Shown piece by piece: positions 29,406 to 38,346 of a stretch of DNA of 64,000 bases (position 1 is its first letter; each line of letters opens with the position of its first letter). The notes under the pieces are model-generated. The model had not been told where the DNA came from. It did no database searches and worked only from the letters and a program-made list of their open reading frames with translations. A program made the translations under genes and the position numbers. Source of the stretch: Nitrospirota bacterium (GTDB lineage Bacteria; Nitrospirota; Nitrospiria; JACQBW01); NCBI GenBank assembly GCA_016194305.1, contig JACQBW010000011.1, positions 1 through 64,000 of the forward strand, written 5' to 3'.

Positions 29406-31295
29406 ATGACGTGGATTAAGTCGTACAAAGAAATCTATGACCTGATTGTGATCGGGGCGGGACATGCTGGCTGTGAGGCAGCGCTTGCGTCGTCCCGAAT
29501 GGGAGCCAAAACTCTCCTTTGCACGATCAGTCTTGACAGGATTGCTCAAATGTCATGCAATCCTGCTGTCGGCGGGATTGCCAAGGGACATATGGTACGC
29601 GAAATTGACGCCTTAGGCGGAGAGATGGGGAAAAATACCGATAAAACTGGAATCCAGTTCAAAATGCTCAATACCCGGAAAGGTCCTTCTGTCCGAGCAC
29701 TTCGGGCGCAGGCGGACAAGATTCTTTACCGAGAGGAGATGACCCGGACGATTTTGAACCAGGAGAACCTGGAGATTCTGGGGGAGATGATCGATCGGAT
29801 TACGGTTGGAGATGGCCGTGTTGATGGCGTTGAAACGTTTAGCGGTAAAAAATTTTTCGCCCGTTCGGTTATCATTACGACAGGAACATTTTTGCGCGGA
29901 CTGATTCATATCGGTCAGACCCATTTTCCTGCGGGGAGAGCAGGAGAGAAAGCCTCTGAAAATCTTTCAGATTCTTTTTTGGAACTTGGATTTCCGTTGG
30001 GACGGCTTAAAACCGGTACGCCTCCAAGAATTGACGGCCGCACAATCGATTTTGTAAAAATGACTCCGCAGTTTGGGGATTTGTCGCCTCAACCCTTTTC
30101 ATTTGACACGAAACAGATTCCCCTTCGACAGGTTCCCTGTTATCTCACCTACACCAATGCTAGAACCCACCAGGTGATTAAAGACAATCTAGACCGTTCC
30201 CCGCTGTTTAACGGAGCCATTGAAGGTGTCGGGCCCCGGTACTGTCCATCCATAGAAGACAAGATCTTTCGTTTTGCAGACAAAGAGCGTCATCAGGTCT
30301 TTCTGGAGCCAGAGGGACTGGAGACAGATTCTTGGTATCCTAACGGCGTTTCGACCTCGCTCCCCATCGATGTCCAGCTTGCTTTCATACGAACTATCCC
30401 AGGCTTGGAAAAAGCAGAATTCCTTCAGCCGGGATATGCCATTGAGTATGATTTTGTTCCTCCGACGGAATTAAAACCGACGCTCGAAACCAAGAGAGTT
30501 GAGGGACTTTATCACGCCGGCCAGATTAACGGCACTTCGGGCTATGAAGAGGCGGCTGCCCAGGGATTGATGGCAGGTATTAACGCGGTTTTGAAAGTCA
30601 GGGGAGAAGAGCCATTTATATTGAAGAGATCGGAAGCGTATATCGGCGTTTTAATCGACGATCTGGTGACCAAGGGGACAAATGAACCTTACCGAATGTT
30701 TACCTCCCGGGCCGAGTACCGCCTTCTGCTTCGGCACGACAATGCTGATTTGAGGGTGACTGAAAAAGGGTACGCGATTGGTCTGATTAGAGAGGACCGG
30801 ATTAGGCGCTTCCGGGAAAAAGAAGCGAGGATTCAGAATCGGATCGAACAACTGGATTTGACGCGAGTGGGGGATGTGGACGAACTCTCCACAAAACTGG
30901 AGGCACTGGGACAGTTCGCGGCCGCTGATTTGACACTGAGGCAGCTCTTAAAAAGACCGGAGGTCGATTACCGAATGTTATCCAAATGGTTGGACGAACT
31001 GGAAGAAGAGGATGCCATATCGGATCAAATCGAAATTCAGGTCAAATATGAAGGATATATCCAACGACAAAATCAGCAGATTGATCAGTTTCATCAAATG
31101 GAAAATAGAAAAATCACCGCAGAATTCGATTATGCTTCCATCCATGGTCTGTCCAAAGAGGTTTACCAAAAATTATCCGCCATTCGTCCGCTATCCGTAG
31201 GGCAGGCTTCACGAATTTCGGGTGTCACTCCGGCCGCTGTCTCCCTTCTTTTAATCGCGTTGGAACGGAACCGTCGAAAAACAAATCAAAACTAA
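29406..31295 (+). CDS. mnmG: tRNA uridine-5-carboxymethylaminomethyl modification enzyme MnmG
   Basis: About 629 residues from ATG 29406, which has AGGAAA just upstream; an in-frame TTG at 29364 overlapping mnmE lacks a ribosome site. The FAD-binding turn [19 protein letters not shown], the [14 protein letters not shown] block, and [12 protein letters not shown] are the MnmG signatures, and [16 protein letters not shown] marks the conserved C-terminal part. It partners MnmE for wobble-uridine modification. Confidence 0.97.
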   Translation: MTWIKSYKEIYDLIVIGAGHAGCEAALASSRMGAKTLLCTISLDRIAQMSCNPAVGGIAKGHMVREIDALGGEMGKNTDKTGIQFKMLNTRKGPSVRALRAQADKILYREEMTRTILNQENLEILGEMIDRITVGDGRVDGVETFSGKKFFARSVIITTGTFLRGLIHIGQTHFPAGRAGEKASENLSDSFLELGFPLGRLKTGTPPRIDGRTIDFVKMTPQFGDLSPQPFSFDTKQIPLRQVPCYLTYTNARTHQVIKDNLDRSPLFNGAIEGVGPRYCPSIEDKIFRFADKERHQVFLEPEGLETDSWYPNGVSTSLPIDVQLAFIRTIPGLEKAEFLQPGYAIEYDFVPPTELKPTLETKRVEGLYHAGQINGTSGYEEAAAQGLMAGINAVLKVRGEEPFILKRSEAYIGVLIDDLVTKGTNEPYRMFTSRAEYRLLLRHDNADLRVTEKGYAIGLIREDRIRRFREKEARIQNRIEQLDLTRVGDVDELSTKLEALGQFAAADLTLRQLLKRPEVDYRMLSKWLDELEEEDAISDQIEIQVKYEGYIQRQNQQIDQFHQMENRKITAEFDYASIHGLSKEVYQKLSAIRPLSVGQASRISGVTPAAVSLLLIALERNRRKTNQN

Positions 31296-31305
31296 ATTCC
31301 TTTTC

Positions 31306-33477
31306 GTGGACCTCCCATTCTTTTGCAAACACTTTTCACGAATTTTCCTGAAATTGAGTCTTGTTTTCTTTTCACTTTCTTTTTTTCCATATCCGTCATT
31401 CGCAGGAGAGTCGGAAAAAATCTCAGTCATGGCTCACCCTATTGAAGATCAGCAGATTCAGATTGACGGACGTCTGGATGAAGAGATTTGGAAAAAATAT
31501 CGCCCGATATCCGGATTTTTTCAACAGGAACCTAAAGTGGGGGAGAAAGAGCTTGCCGTGACAGAGGTATGGGTACTTTATGATTCAAAGTATCTTTATA
31601 TTGGAGCACGTTTGATCGATCCGGAACCGAATGCCGTCCAGGGGGACGAAAGGCACCGAGACTCTGATTTCAGCCGAAGTGATACCTTTGGATTTGTCGT
31701 CGACACTTTTCACGACCATCAAAACGGATTTTATTTTGAGACCAATCCGTTGGGAGGAAAAGCCGACGGCCTGATTCATCAGGAGGGAGCGTTTATTAAC
31801 ACCGATTGGGACGGACTCTGGGATATTGGCGCAATCAGAACAGATTACGGCTGGTCAGCTGAATTTAGAATTCCGTTCGAAACGATACGGTTTCAACCGG
31901 GCGAGGCGGAGGTCTGGGGGATTCAGTTCCGGCGGAAAATCCCTCATTTGAAGGAGGTCGCATTTTGGAGCCCCCTGACATCCGATCAGAATTTCTATAT
32001 GCTCTCAAAAGGAGGACATCTTACCGGAATACAACCCATTTCACAGGCTGGAGAAATCTGGATCAAGCCCTATGTGAAAGGGGGTGGGCTATTGAAAGAG
32101 GGGCTCGATTCTGGCTGGGAATTGAATCAGGATTCTGGTTTGGATCTCAGATATAAACTGAAGTCCAATTTAACGTTTGATTTGACCTTCCGGACCGATT
32201 TTGCAGAAACTGAAATTGACCGGATTCAGATCAATTTAACCCGATTTCCTCTTTTTTATCCTGAAAAAAGAGAGTTTTTTTTGGAGGGATCTGACTATTT
32301 TGATTTTGGGATTTCAGGCCGGGCGCAGCCTTTCTTTAGTCGGACGATCGGATTGCAGAATCAACAACCGGTTCCTCTTTTCGGAGGGATGAAACTTACT
32401 GGGAAGATCGATGGTTATGGACTTGGCCTTCTGTCAATTGGCAGCCGTTCACACAATGGGATTGAAAGGGAAGAGATGTCGGCTGTTCGGTTTACCCGGG
32501 ATATGGGGTTGAGATCGAGGGCAGGAGTTCTGTTTACGGATCGAACAGGTGATGGAGGTTCCGATCAGAGTGGCGGCGCAGACCTGACGTGGGGACCCCT
32601 TCCACAGCTCGACCTTCAGGGATTCTGGGTCCGGTCAGGGTGGCCGAATCATTCACTTTACGGAGAGGGAACCGCAAGCTTTTCCGAAGCCTATTGGCAT
32701 GATCCCTTTTGGAGGATTAGGATTAATCATTTGAGAATCTCCGATGGATTTGACCCTGCTCTTGGATTTGCCCAACAGACCGACCTCGATGAAACTTATG
32801 GATATGTCGATATACACCCTCAGCCGAACAACGGCCCGGTTCGGGAATTCGGATTCAAAGGGGAACTTACTTATCAGAACGATAGCAGGGGAGATTTTCT
32901 TTACCGGAGCAATTATTGGCGGGCCCAGGCCGTTTTCAGGAGCGGAGAGTTTATTCTTTTAAGCTGGGATCCCCAGATCGAACATCTTCCTGTGGATTTT
33001 ATGATACGGCCTGGAATAACCCTACCAGCCGGAGACTACACGTATCAGCAATATAGCGAAATATTCCAAAGCGATTCACGGAGAGCTTTTTCAGTGACTC
33101 AAACCTGGTACGGGGGCCAATTTTATAACGGTAATAAGAACACCTTAACGTTCGGTTTCGCCTGGGGAGCAGTAGACACCTTTAAGATTGGCTTCTCGCT
33201 CGAACAGGATTGGGTGAATTTGCCCCAGGGGAATTTCGTCGCCGAAATTATCGAGCAGGATTTTCGTTGGGATCTCGATAACCAGATGACGGTTCAGGCC
33301 CTCAATCAATGGGATAAGGAATTGGGGGAGTTTTCAACCAATTTTCGTTATTCCTGGGAGTACAAGCCAGGAAGTTTCTTTTATCTGGTGATCAATCCCA
33401 TTCAGACCGATTCCCAAACGAACTTTCTTTTCCAGGCTAAGGTCACGTACTTGTTTCAACCGTTTAAGAAAGAATGA
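31306..33477 (+). CDS. DUF5916-like outer-membrane protein with CBM9-like domain
   Basis: A 723-residue exported protein. The signal peptide runs to about PSFAGES. Residues 45-220 form a CBM9-like beta-sandwich: IDGRLDEEIWKKYRPISGF, then EVWVLYDSKYLYIGARLIDP, HDHQNGFYFETNPLG and WSAEFRIPFETIRF. The remaining 500 residues are strand-rich with aromatic girdles and FYPEKREFFLEG, as in DUF5916 proteins, consistent with a large outer-membrane barrel. Function is unknown. The start appears to be GTG at 31306, ten bases after mnmG, with no clear ribosome site. Confidence 0.75.
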   Translation: MDLPFFCKHFSRIFLKLSLVFFSLSFFPYPSFAGESEKISVMAHPIEDQQIQIDGRLDEEIWKKYRPISGFFQQEPKVGEKELAVTEVWVLYDSKYLYIGARLIDPEPNAVQGDERHRDSDFSRSDTFGFVVDTFHDHQNGFYFETNPLGGKADGLIHQEGAFINTDWDGLWDIGAIRTDYGWSAEFRIPFETIRFQPGEAEVWGIQFRRKIPHLKEVAFWSPLTSDQNFYMLSKGGHLTGIQPISQAGEIWIKPYVKGGGLLKEGLDSGWELNQDSGLDLRYKLKSNLTFDLTFRTDFAETEIDRIQINLTRFPLFYPEKREFFLEGSDYFDFGISGRAQPFFSRTIGLQNQQPVPLFGGMKLTGKIDGYGLGLLSIGSRSHNGIEREEMSAVRFTRDMGLRSRAGVLFTDRTGDGGSDQSGGADLTWGPLPQLDLQGFWVRSGWPNHSLYGEGTASFSEAYWHDPFWRIRINHLRISDGFDPALGFAQQTDLDETYGYVDIHPQPNNGPVREFGFKGELTYQNDSRGDFLYRSNYWRAQAVFRSGEFILLSWDPQIEHLPVDFMIRPGITLPAGDYTYQQYSEIFQSDSRRAFSVTQTWYGGQFYNGNKNTLTFGFAWGAVDTFKIGFSLEQDWVNLPQGNFVAEIIEQDFRWDLDNQMTVQALNQWDKELGEFSTNFRYSWEYKPGSFFYLVINPIQTDSQTNFLFQAKVTYLFQPFKKE

Positions 33478-33494
33478 CCCCTTAATTTGAAGGC

Positions 33495-33534
33495 ATCCTG
33501 GATTTCCGTCAGATTCGAATAGGAATTCCAGGAT
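33495..33534. terminator. stem-loop between convergent genes
   Basis: ATCCTGGATTTCC (33495-33507) pairs with GGAATTCCAGGAT (33522-33534) with one mismatch, between the convergent 31306-33477 and 33616-34092 genes. No T-run, so it may be a weak bidirectional terminator or mRNA end protector. Confidence 0.4.
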
Positions 33535-33615
33535 ATTCCTGCAAGGGGCAGAGGTCTTATCCAATGGTATTTTCATCATGTCAGTCTCTCTTTGCTTTTC
33601 TCATTTGATCCTCCA

Positions 33616-34092
33616 TCAGGGATGGGTCGACACATTCTTGCCATGTAAGTCAATCACGATGATTTTGCCCGTCATGAACGAATGGATAAAACAGGAGTAG
33701 TAATAGGTTCCTTCTTTATTAAAGGTGTAACTAAACACATTTTGTTCTTTGGTCAAAATGGGCGAAGCAGTAAACACCTTATCGCTTGAATCCGCAATCT
33801 TAATGCCATGCGGCATGAGGCCCTGTTCCCCATTTACCGTGACCAGGGGATCGTCATTGATCCATCTCATTTGTATTCCCGACGGAATAATCATGATTTG
33901 ATTGTTCATGATCTGAGGGGTTCCCTTATTTGTAAATTCCAGATTCTTAATTCTAATTTCTATGGCATTCCCCACGATTCCCGGGACGATCGGTTCCCAT
34001 TCACCGGAATAAGCGATCTGATATGAAATCAGAAGAAGTGTGATCATGAGAATTTGAACACGGGTTGTCGAAATATGGCTTAATGTTTTCAT
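33616..34092 (-). CDS. Periplasmic cupredoxin-like protein 1
   Basis: A 158-residue exported protein with a signal peptide ending near AYS (residue 29). The cupredoxin fold is seen in IEIRIKNLEFTNKG and the C-terminal YSCFIHSFMTGKIIV. Likely copper ligands are H95 (MPHGIKI) and C134-x2-H137-x2-M140, the type 1 blue-copper set. It probably carries electrons or binds copper in the periplasm. It is a tandem paralogue of the next gene, with both on the minus strand about 100 bp apart. Confidence 0.75.
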   Translation of the reverse strand: MKTLSHISTTRVQILMITLLLISYQIAYSGEWEPIVPGIVGNAIEIRIKNLEFTNKGTPQIMNNQIMIIPSGIQMRWINDDPLVTVNGEQGLMPHGIKIADSSDKVFTASPILTKEQNVFSYTFNKEGTYYYSCFIHSFMTGKIIVIDLHGKNVSTHP

Positions 34093-34190
34093 TTCCCAGC
34101 CTCCTTTTTTTTATTTGCATTGGTTTGTTTTTTACGCCGTTCTGGAACCGATAAAACCTTTTGTCCTTCGATTAAACAGATCCAAGATCT

Positions 34191-34643
34191 TTATCTCTCT
34201 GCTGTCTGGCTCACTTTCTGAAAGTCAAAAGCAAAGACCTTTCCTCTCATTGAGAAATGAATCAGACACCCATAGGTGTAAACTCCAGGTCGATCAAACT
34301 TGAAATGAAAAGTGGACTCGTCTGCCTTATTCATTATTTTTGACCGTGCAATTTCTTTACCGTTCGGATCATTCATAAACAAAAAATGGGCGACGAGTCC
34401 TTCCAGTCCGGTAGAGGTAATGTTCGGATCCACATTGATAAAGTTCAATTCCGTCCCGACGGGCAATACGAGCACTTCGTTTTTTAACGAGGCATTGTCA
34501 AGCTTGAAGTCCATGTTGAGGATCTGAATATCCAGGACATTGGGGTCATCCTCTGCCCAACCTGGAGAAATGAACCCAAGTAGCAAACTGGCAATAAAGG
34601 CCAGGAGAGAAAACAAATTTTTTGTTGAGAGCCGTTTATCCAT
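34191..34643 (-). CDS. Periplasmic cupredoxin-like protein 2
   Basis: A 150-residue exported protein with a signal peptide ending at GWA (residue 30). Predicted copper ligands are H86 (VAHFLF), C126, H129 and M132 in YGCLIHFSMRGKV, so the Cx2Hx2M loop is kept. The sequence is clearly related to the neighbouring cupredoxin but the surface loops differ, suggesting an old duplication with different partners. No multicopper oxidase or cytochrome is adjacent. Confidence 0.75.
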   Translation of the reverse strand: MDKRLSTKNLFSLLAFIASLLLGFISPGWAEDDPNVLDIQILNMDFKLDNASLKNEVLVLPVGTELNFINVDPNITSTGLEGLVAHFLFMNDPNGKEIARSKIMNKADESTFHFKFDRPGVYTYGCLIHFSMRGKVFAFDFQKVSQTAER

Positions 34644-34868
34644 TTTCGTTCCTCCTTTTTTAATATTGTATGAGCTAGAGTGTAGACGAGGAATCTTAAG
34701 ACTTAATTAGAAAATGGTAAAAAAATCTTTTGGTCGCGTTAAGATTTGCTAAGGAGATGACCCAATTCGCTTTTTTCTTGACGCCTCGGCTCTTTCCCCG
34801 CTAAATTACTGGAATATCTGCAATCTATCTTGAATCTTTCCTTTCAAAAGGAAGTAAAAGGAGCGCTT

Positions 34869-35717
34869 ATGACCCCTATTCAAATTCGTTTTTCGACCGT
34901 ATTCATCCTGGGATTTTGGGTGGCTTTTGCCTTTGGATGTGTCTCACAGGCGAAGTATCGAGCTCTCGAAACCAGTTCAAATCAGGAGTTGGCCAAATTG
35001 AGAGAAGATATCGCTGCTCTGAACAGTCAGAAGATCTCACAGGAGGCTGCTCTGAATTTGGAAAAGAAACGATTGCAGGACGAGATATCAGGACTCAAGT
35101 CGCAAAAGACAGACCTGGAAGGAAAAAAGGAAGTTCTGGAACATGATTTGACATCGCTTAATGACCGGCTTTCTGTAACGGAAAAACAGACCGCAGAGAT
35201 TAAGGCGCAGAAGGATGAAGAGATTAACCGTCTCAAGGGAACGTACGATAACCTGGTGAAGGATCTGAAGGGCGAAATTGAAAAAGGAGATATCAAAGTA
35301 ACTCAGATTCGAAACAGGCTTTCAGTCAATTTGGTTGAAAAGGTACTATTCAATTCAGGCCAGGCCGAACTCAAATCGAAGGGCAAGGAGGTTTTGAAGA
35401 GAGTAGGAAAGAGTCTCAGGGATATCAAGGATAAAGAAATTCGAATAGAAGGGTACACGGATAACGTTCCGATTGGTGAATCGCTTCGGGATAAGTTCCC
35501 CTCCAATTGGGAACTTTCAACCCAGAGAGCGACGAATGTCCTCCGATTCCTGGAAGAAGAGGCAGATGTGGAAGGATCCCGACTTTCGGCCATCGGGTAC
35601 GGGCCGTTTCATCCGGTGGCCAGTAACGAGACTTCCCAGGGTCGCTCCGAAAACCGTCGGATCGAGATCTTGCTAGCTCCTCTCGATACGCAAGACGTGC
35701 TCAAGAGTATCCAATGA
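34869..35717 (+). CDS. OmpA-family peptidoglycan-binding lipoprotein
   Basis: A 282-residue protein from ATG 34869 (AAAGGAG 5 nt upstream). A lipoprotein signal ends at FAFGC. Residues 30-145 are a Lys/Glu/Gln-rich coiled coil. The C-terminal third is an OmpA-type domain: VLFNSGQAELKSKGKEVLK, IRIEGYTDNVPIG, NWELSTQRATNVLRFL and GRSENRRIEILL, which binds peptidoglycan through the Asp and Arg of the DN...R signature. It would tie the outer membrane to the cell wall. Confidence 0.87.
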   Translation: MTPIQIRFSTVFILGFWVAFAFGCVSQAKYRALETSSNQELAKLREDIAALNSQKISQEAALNLEKKRLQDEISGLKSQKTDLEGKKEVLEHDLTSLNDRLSVTEKQTAEIKAQKDEEINRLKGTYDNLVKDLKGEIEKGDIKVTQIRNRLSVNLVEKVLFNSGQAELKSKGKEVLKRVGKSLRDIKDKEIRIEGYTDNVPIGESLRDKFPSNWELSTQRATNVLRFLEEEADVEGSRLSAIGYGPFHPVASNETSQGRSENRRIEILLAPLDTQDVLKSIQ

Positions 35718-35825
35718 TTTCCCGCATTGGCCCGGCAGAATAGGGATTTTTCCCGGGTGAGATCCAACGTTCCGTGAATGCCAGAGTGCCATGGAAATGC
35801 CCATGACGAGAGAGGACGCCTCGAA

Positions 35826-36179
35826 TTACATTTCTTTTTTTGTTTGCCAAAGACCTAAAGTCGCTCCGGTCGGATCCATGATGATACTCAACCAGCCCAT
35901 GCCCGGAATCTCTGTGATCTCTTTGCAAATCTTGGCTCCAAGCAATTTCGCCTTTTTCGTGGAATCCTGGATGTCGTCAACCAAAACATAGGCGAGCCAC
36001 TGCGACGAATCGTTGGGACTCTTCATGATGCCTCCACCAGTTCCTTCTCCTACCTGTATTATTGTGTAATCCATTCCGGGAAATTCTTCAAGTTTCCAGT
36101 CAAAGAGCTTCTTATAAAAGGTCTTTGCTTTTGCTAAATCTTGCGTTTGCAATTCGACGTGTACAAACGGATTGGCCAT
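35826..36179 (-). CDS. VOC-family protein (glyoxalase-like)
   Basis: A 117-residue vicinal-oxygen-chelate protein. FVHVELQTQDLAKAKTFYKKLFDWKLE and IMDPTGATLGLWQ give the two beta-alpha-beta-beta-beta modules. The expected metal His and Glu positions are only partly kept (H7 is present; the C-terminal Glu is replaced), so it may bind rather than transform its ligand. Family members of this form are often annotated as glyoxalase or bleomycin-resistance proteins without proof. Confidence 0.75.
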   Translation of the reverse strand: MANPFVHVELQTQDLAKAKTFYKKLFDWKLEEFPGMDYTIIQVGEGTGGGIMKSPNDSSQWLAYVLVDDIQDSTKKAKLLGAKICKEITEIPGMGWLSIIMDPTGATLGLWQTKKEM

Positions 36180-36266
36180 GGTCGCCTCCTTTTAATTTTA
36201 AAATGTTTTAGAAATACCGGACTTGAATTGAACCCATTTTGTTATATGACGAAATGAGGTCTCATT

Positions 36267-36968
36267 TCAATCCATCTTTCGGCGATCGTGACCATTTTGC
36301 GGTGACTTGCTCAGGAGCGGATCGAGCCAGCGAAACAACAGGACTGCGGCGGTGGCACCTAAAAGCTGGCCTGCCATCAATGCGCCGGTATCTTCAGGAC
36401 GTATACCTGCAAAAGAGTTGGTTGCTGATCGAGCCAATGTCACTGCGGGATTTGCAAAAGAAGTTGACGCGGTAAACCAGTAGGCGGCCATGATGTAGCA
36501 CCCCACTGCAAAGGCGATTATTTCTGTCCGGCGGCGAGAACAGCCTAAAATGACAGAAATCAGTCCGAATGTGGCAAGACATTCGCTCCCTGCTTGAGCA
36601 AATCCACTCCGGATATGTTGCGAAACTGAAAAAAGAGCCTCTCCAAACATCAGGTGAGCCGCCGCGACACCCAAGAAGGCAGCTGAGACCTGGACCGCAA
36701 TAAAGGCCGGAACGTGACGCCAGGGGAGAGTTCTGTGAATTGCGCCTGCGAGGGTGACTAAAGGATTGAAATGTGCGCCGGAAATGGGACCAAATGTCAG
36801 AATGAGCGCGATGAGCCCGGCGCCTGTGGCCAGTGAATTGGCGAGCAGGGCAATCGCAGTATTAACCCCTGAAAGCCGTTCACCCATGATACCCGAGCCG
36901 ACGATTGTGGCGAGTAAAAGGGCTGTTCCGATACCTTCTGCGGCGAGGCGGCGTGCAAGCATCGTCAT
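36267..36968 (-). CDS. aqpS: Aquaporin/MIP channel of the arsenic operon (AqpS-like)
   Basis: A 233-residue channel with six membrane segments and two half-helices. The first selectivity motif is N68-P-L (HFNPLVT) and the second is N173-P-A (FANPAVT). Aquaglyceroporins in arsenic operons let arsenite flow out of the cell after ArsC reduces arsenate. The start overlaps the arsC stop by four bases (ATGA), so translation is coupled. No ArsB or Acr3 pump is seen in this window; this channel may be the exit route. Confidence 0.85.
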   Translation of the reverse strand: MTMLARRLAAEGIGTALLLATIVGSGIMGERLSGVNTAIALLANSLATGAGLIALILTFGPISGAHFNPLVTLAGAIHRTLPWRHVPAFIAVQVSAAFLGVAAAHLMFGEALFSVSQHIRSGFAQAGSECLATFGLISVILGCSRRRTEIIAFAVGCYIMAAYWFTASTSFANPAVTLARSATNSFAGIRPEDTGALMAGQLLGATAAVLLFRWLDPLLSKSPQNGHDRRKMD

Positions 36969-37459
36969 TCAATTTTCAATTTATTTAATTTATTTTGAAG
37001 AGAAATGCGATCCAGTTTTTCGATGGGTAAACTAATTATTGCTTGGAGTCGACGGGAAATATCGTGATAGGTATTTAGAAATGCCTTTTCTCTTGCTTCA
37101 ATATTTCCAGGAACCGTTGAGGGATCTGCCATTCCCCAATGGACCTTAATCGGTTGGCCGGGCCAGTTGGGGCAAACCTCACCCGCGGCGTTGTGACAGA
37201 CTGTGACCACGATATCCATCTTAGGAGCTGCTGGACCTGCGAATTCATTCCAGCTCTTGCTTCTTAAGCTTCGGACGTCATGTCCCAATTTCTGCAAAAG
37301 TTTAATAGCAAGGGGATTAACGCTACCCGAGGGAGCGCTCCCGGCGCTAAAGGCCTTGAATCTTTCTTGGGAGAGACGATTGAGAATGGCTTCGGCCAGA
37401 ATGCTTCGAGCCGAGTTATGGGTGCAAAGAAAAAGGATATGTATCAGACGATCCGACAC
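36965..37459 (-). CDS. arsC: Arsenate reductase, thioredoxin-linked LMW-phosphatase type
   Basis: A 164-residue enzyme that reduces arsenate to arsenite. LCTHNSARS places the catalytic C12-x5-R18 loop, and VCHNAAGEVCPNWPG supplies the redox cysteines C88 and C96, the S. aureus-type arrangement. An extra 20-residue tail is present. It is the third gene of an operon with arsR and arsI upstream and aqpS downstream, with end-to-end or overlapping junctions. Confidence 0.93.
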   Translation of the reverse strand: MSDRLIHILFLCTHNSARSILAEAILNRLSQERFKAFSAGSAPSGSVNPLAIKLLQKLGHDVRSLRSKSWNEFAGPAAPKMDIVVTVCHNAAGEVCPNWPGQPIKVHWGMADPSTVPGNIEAREKAFLNTYHDISRRLQAIISLPIEKLDRISLQNKLNKLKIE

Positions 37460-37924
37460 TTAGCAACAGGCCTTCGAAACAGGTTGAATAAGTTGAGTCT
37501 GGTTGGTTGGCGCACAGCAGGCGGAGTCTGTATTCACCTGCTGGAAATCGTTTCCGTAAACCGGAGCGGTTTCTAAATTGTGAAAGGCTTCCCAAGCGAT
37601 CCCTTGTGGATCAAGGGTCCAGTATTTGTCCGATTTGGCATAGCAACAAGTTGTCGCCAATTGTTCTGAGACAGGCAATGCGGCTGTTTTCATCTGTTGA
37701 TTGATTTCATGAAGCTCTTCATTACTTTCAACTTGAATGCCGAGATGATCGAGGCCGGGTTCGGCCCCTCGCTGGGAAATTGCAAAATTGATTCGAGGAT
37801 CGTCGATCATCCATTTGGCGTAATCAGGTTTTTCGATCGTCGGTCTTTGATTAAAGAGACCTGAATAAAAACGGATACTCTCGCTAAGATTTTCAACGGA
37901 TATATGGGCATGGAATCGTTTCAT
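37460..37924 (-). CDS. arsI: ArsI/CadI-family C-As lyase-like protein
   Basis: A 154-residue VOC protein of the ArsI/CadI group. HAHISVENL and the H60 region (LDHLGIQV) plus E112 (WEAF) form the Fe(II) site, and the vicinal pair C93-C94 (TTCCYAKSDKYW) would hold the trivalent organoarsenical, as in ArsI, which removes methyl or phenyl groups from methylarsenite. The C-terminus carries two further CC pairs (ACCAPT and KACC). It overlaps arsR by four bases. CadI-like cadmium binding is the alternative. Confidence 0.85.
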   Translation of the reverse strand: MKRFHAHISVENLSESIRFYSGLFNQRPTIEKPDYAKWMIDDPRINFAISQRGAEPGLDHLGIQVESNEELHEINQQMKTAALPVSEQLATTCCYAKSDKYWTLDPQGIAWEAFHNLETAPVYGNDFQQVNTDSACCAPTNQTQLIQPVSKACC

Positions 37925-38286
37925 GGGTTCTCCTTTTCTAAAAGTGGCGGTTTCTCAGAAATCTCCGGGTAACAAATTTCCGGGGATGCTGTCTCGCAGG
38001 GTGCCCCGGCGCAGCAATTTTCAGTGAGGAAGGAAATCAGCCTGTTCATGGTTTGATAGTCAGCGGAATAATGGATAAATCGACTTTGCGGACGGGATAG
38101 AACGAGGCCGGCCCGGCTCAATTCTTTCAAATGAAAGGAGAGAGTCGTATGAGGAACAGCCAGTTGCTCGGCCATTTTACCCGGTGTGATGCCTTCTGGA
38201 CCTGTCGTAATCAAATATCGGAAAATGCCAAGTCGCGTCTCCTGTGCCAAGGCGGATAAGGCTCTTATTGCTGACTTTATATCCAT
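37921..38286 (-). CDS. arsR: Arsenic-type ArsR repressor
   Basis: A 121-residue winged-helix repressor. LSALAQETRLGIFRYLI opens the domain and TTLSFHLKELSRAGLV is the recognition helix. Cysteines near the C-terminus (ENCCAGAPCE, plus C at ICYPE) may form the arsenite site, as in ArsR forms with C-terminal sensors. The start is the ATG at 38286; a further ATG at 38316 would run through the operator. ATG 38286 lies 6 nt after the -10 box, so the mRNA is predicted to be leaderless. First gene of arsR-arsI-arsC-aqpS. Confidence 0.88.
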   Translation of the reverse strand: MDIKSAIRALSALAQETRLGIFRYLITTGPEGITPGKMAEQLAVPHTTLSFHLKELSRAGLVLSRPQSRFIHYSADYQTMNRLISFLTENCCAGAPCETASPEICYPEISEKPPLLEKENP

Positions 38287-38287
38287 G

Positions 38288-38321
38288 TTTCTATAATAAT
38301 AGAAATATGGAACCATGTCAA
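38288..38321 (-). promoter_or_regulatory. ars promoter and operator
   Basis: On the minus strand a perfect -35 TTGACA (38321-38316), a 17-bp spacer and -10 TATTAT (38298-38293) lie directly before the arsR ATG at 38286. A palindrome TTTCTAT-AATA-ATAGAAA (38288-38305) covers the -10 box and the probable start site, the expected place for ArsR to bind and block transcription. Confidence 0.75.
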
Positions 38322-38346
38322 GTTTAAAGAAGTTTGGGACTGGGTC

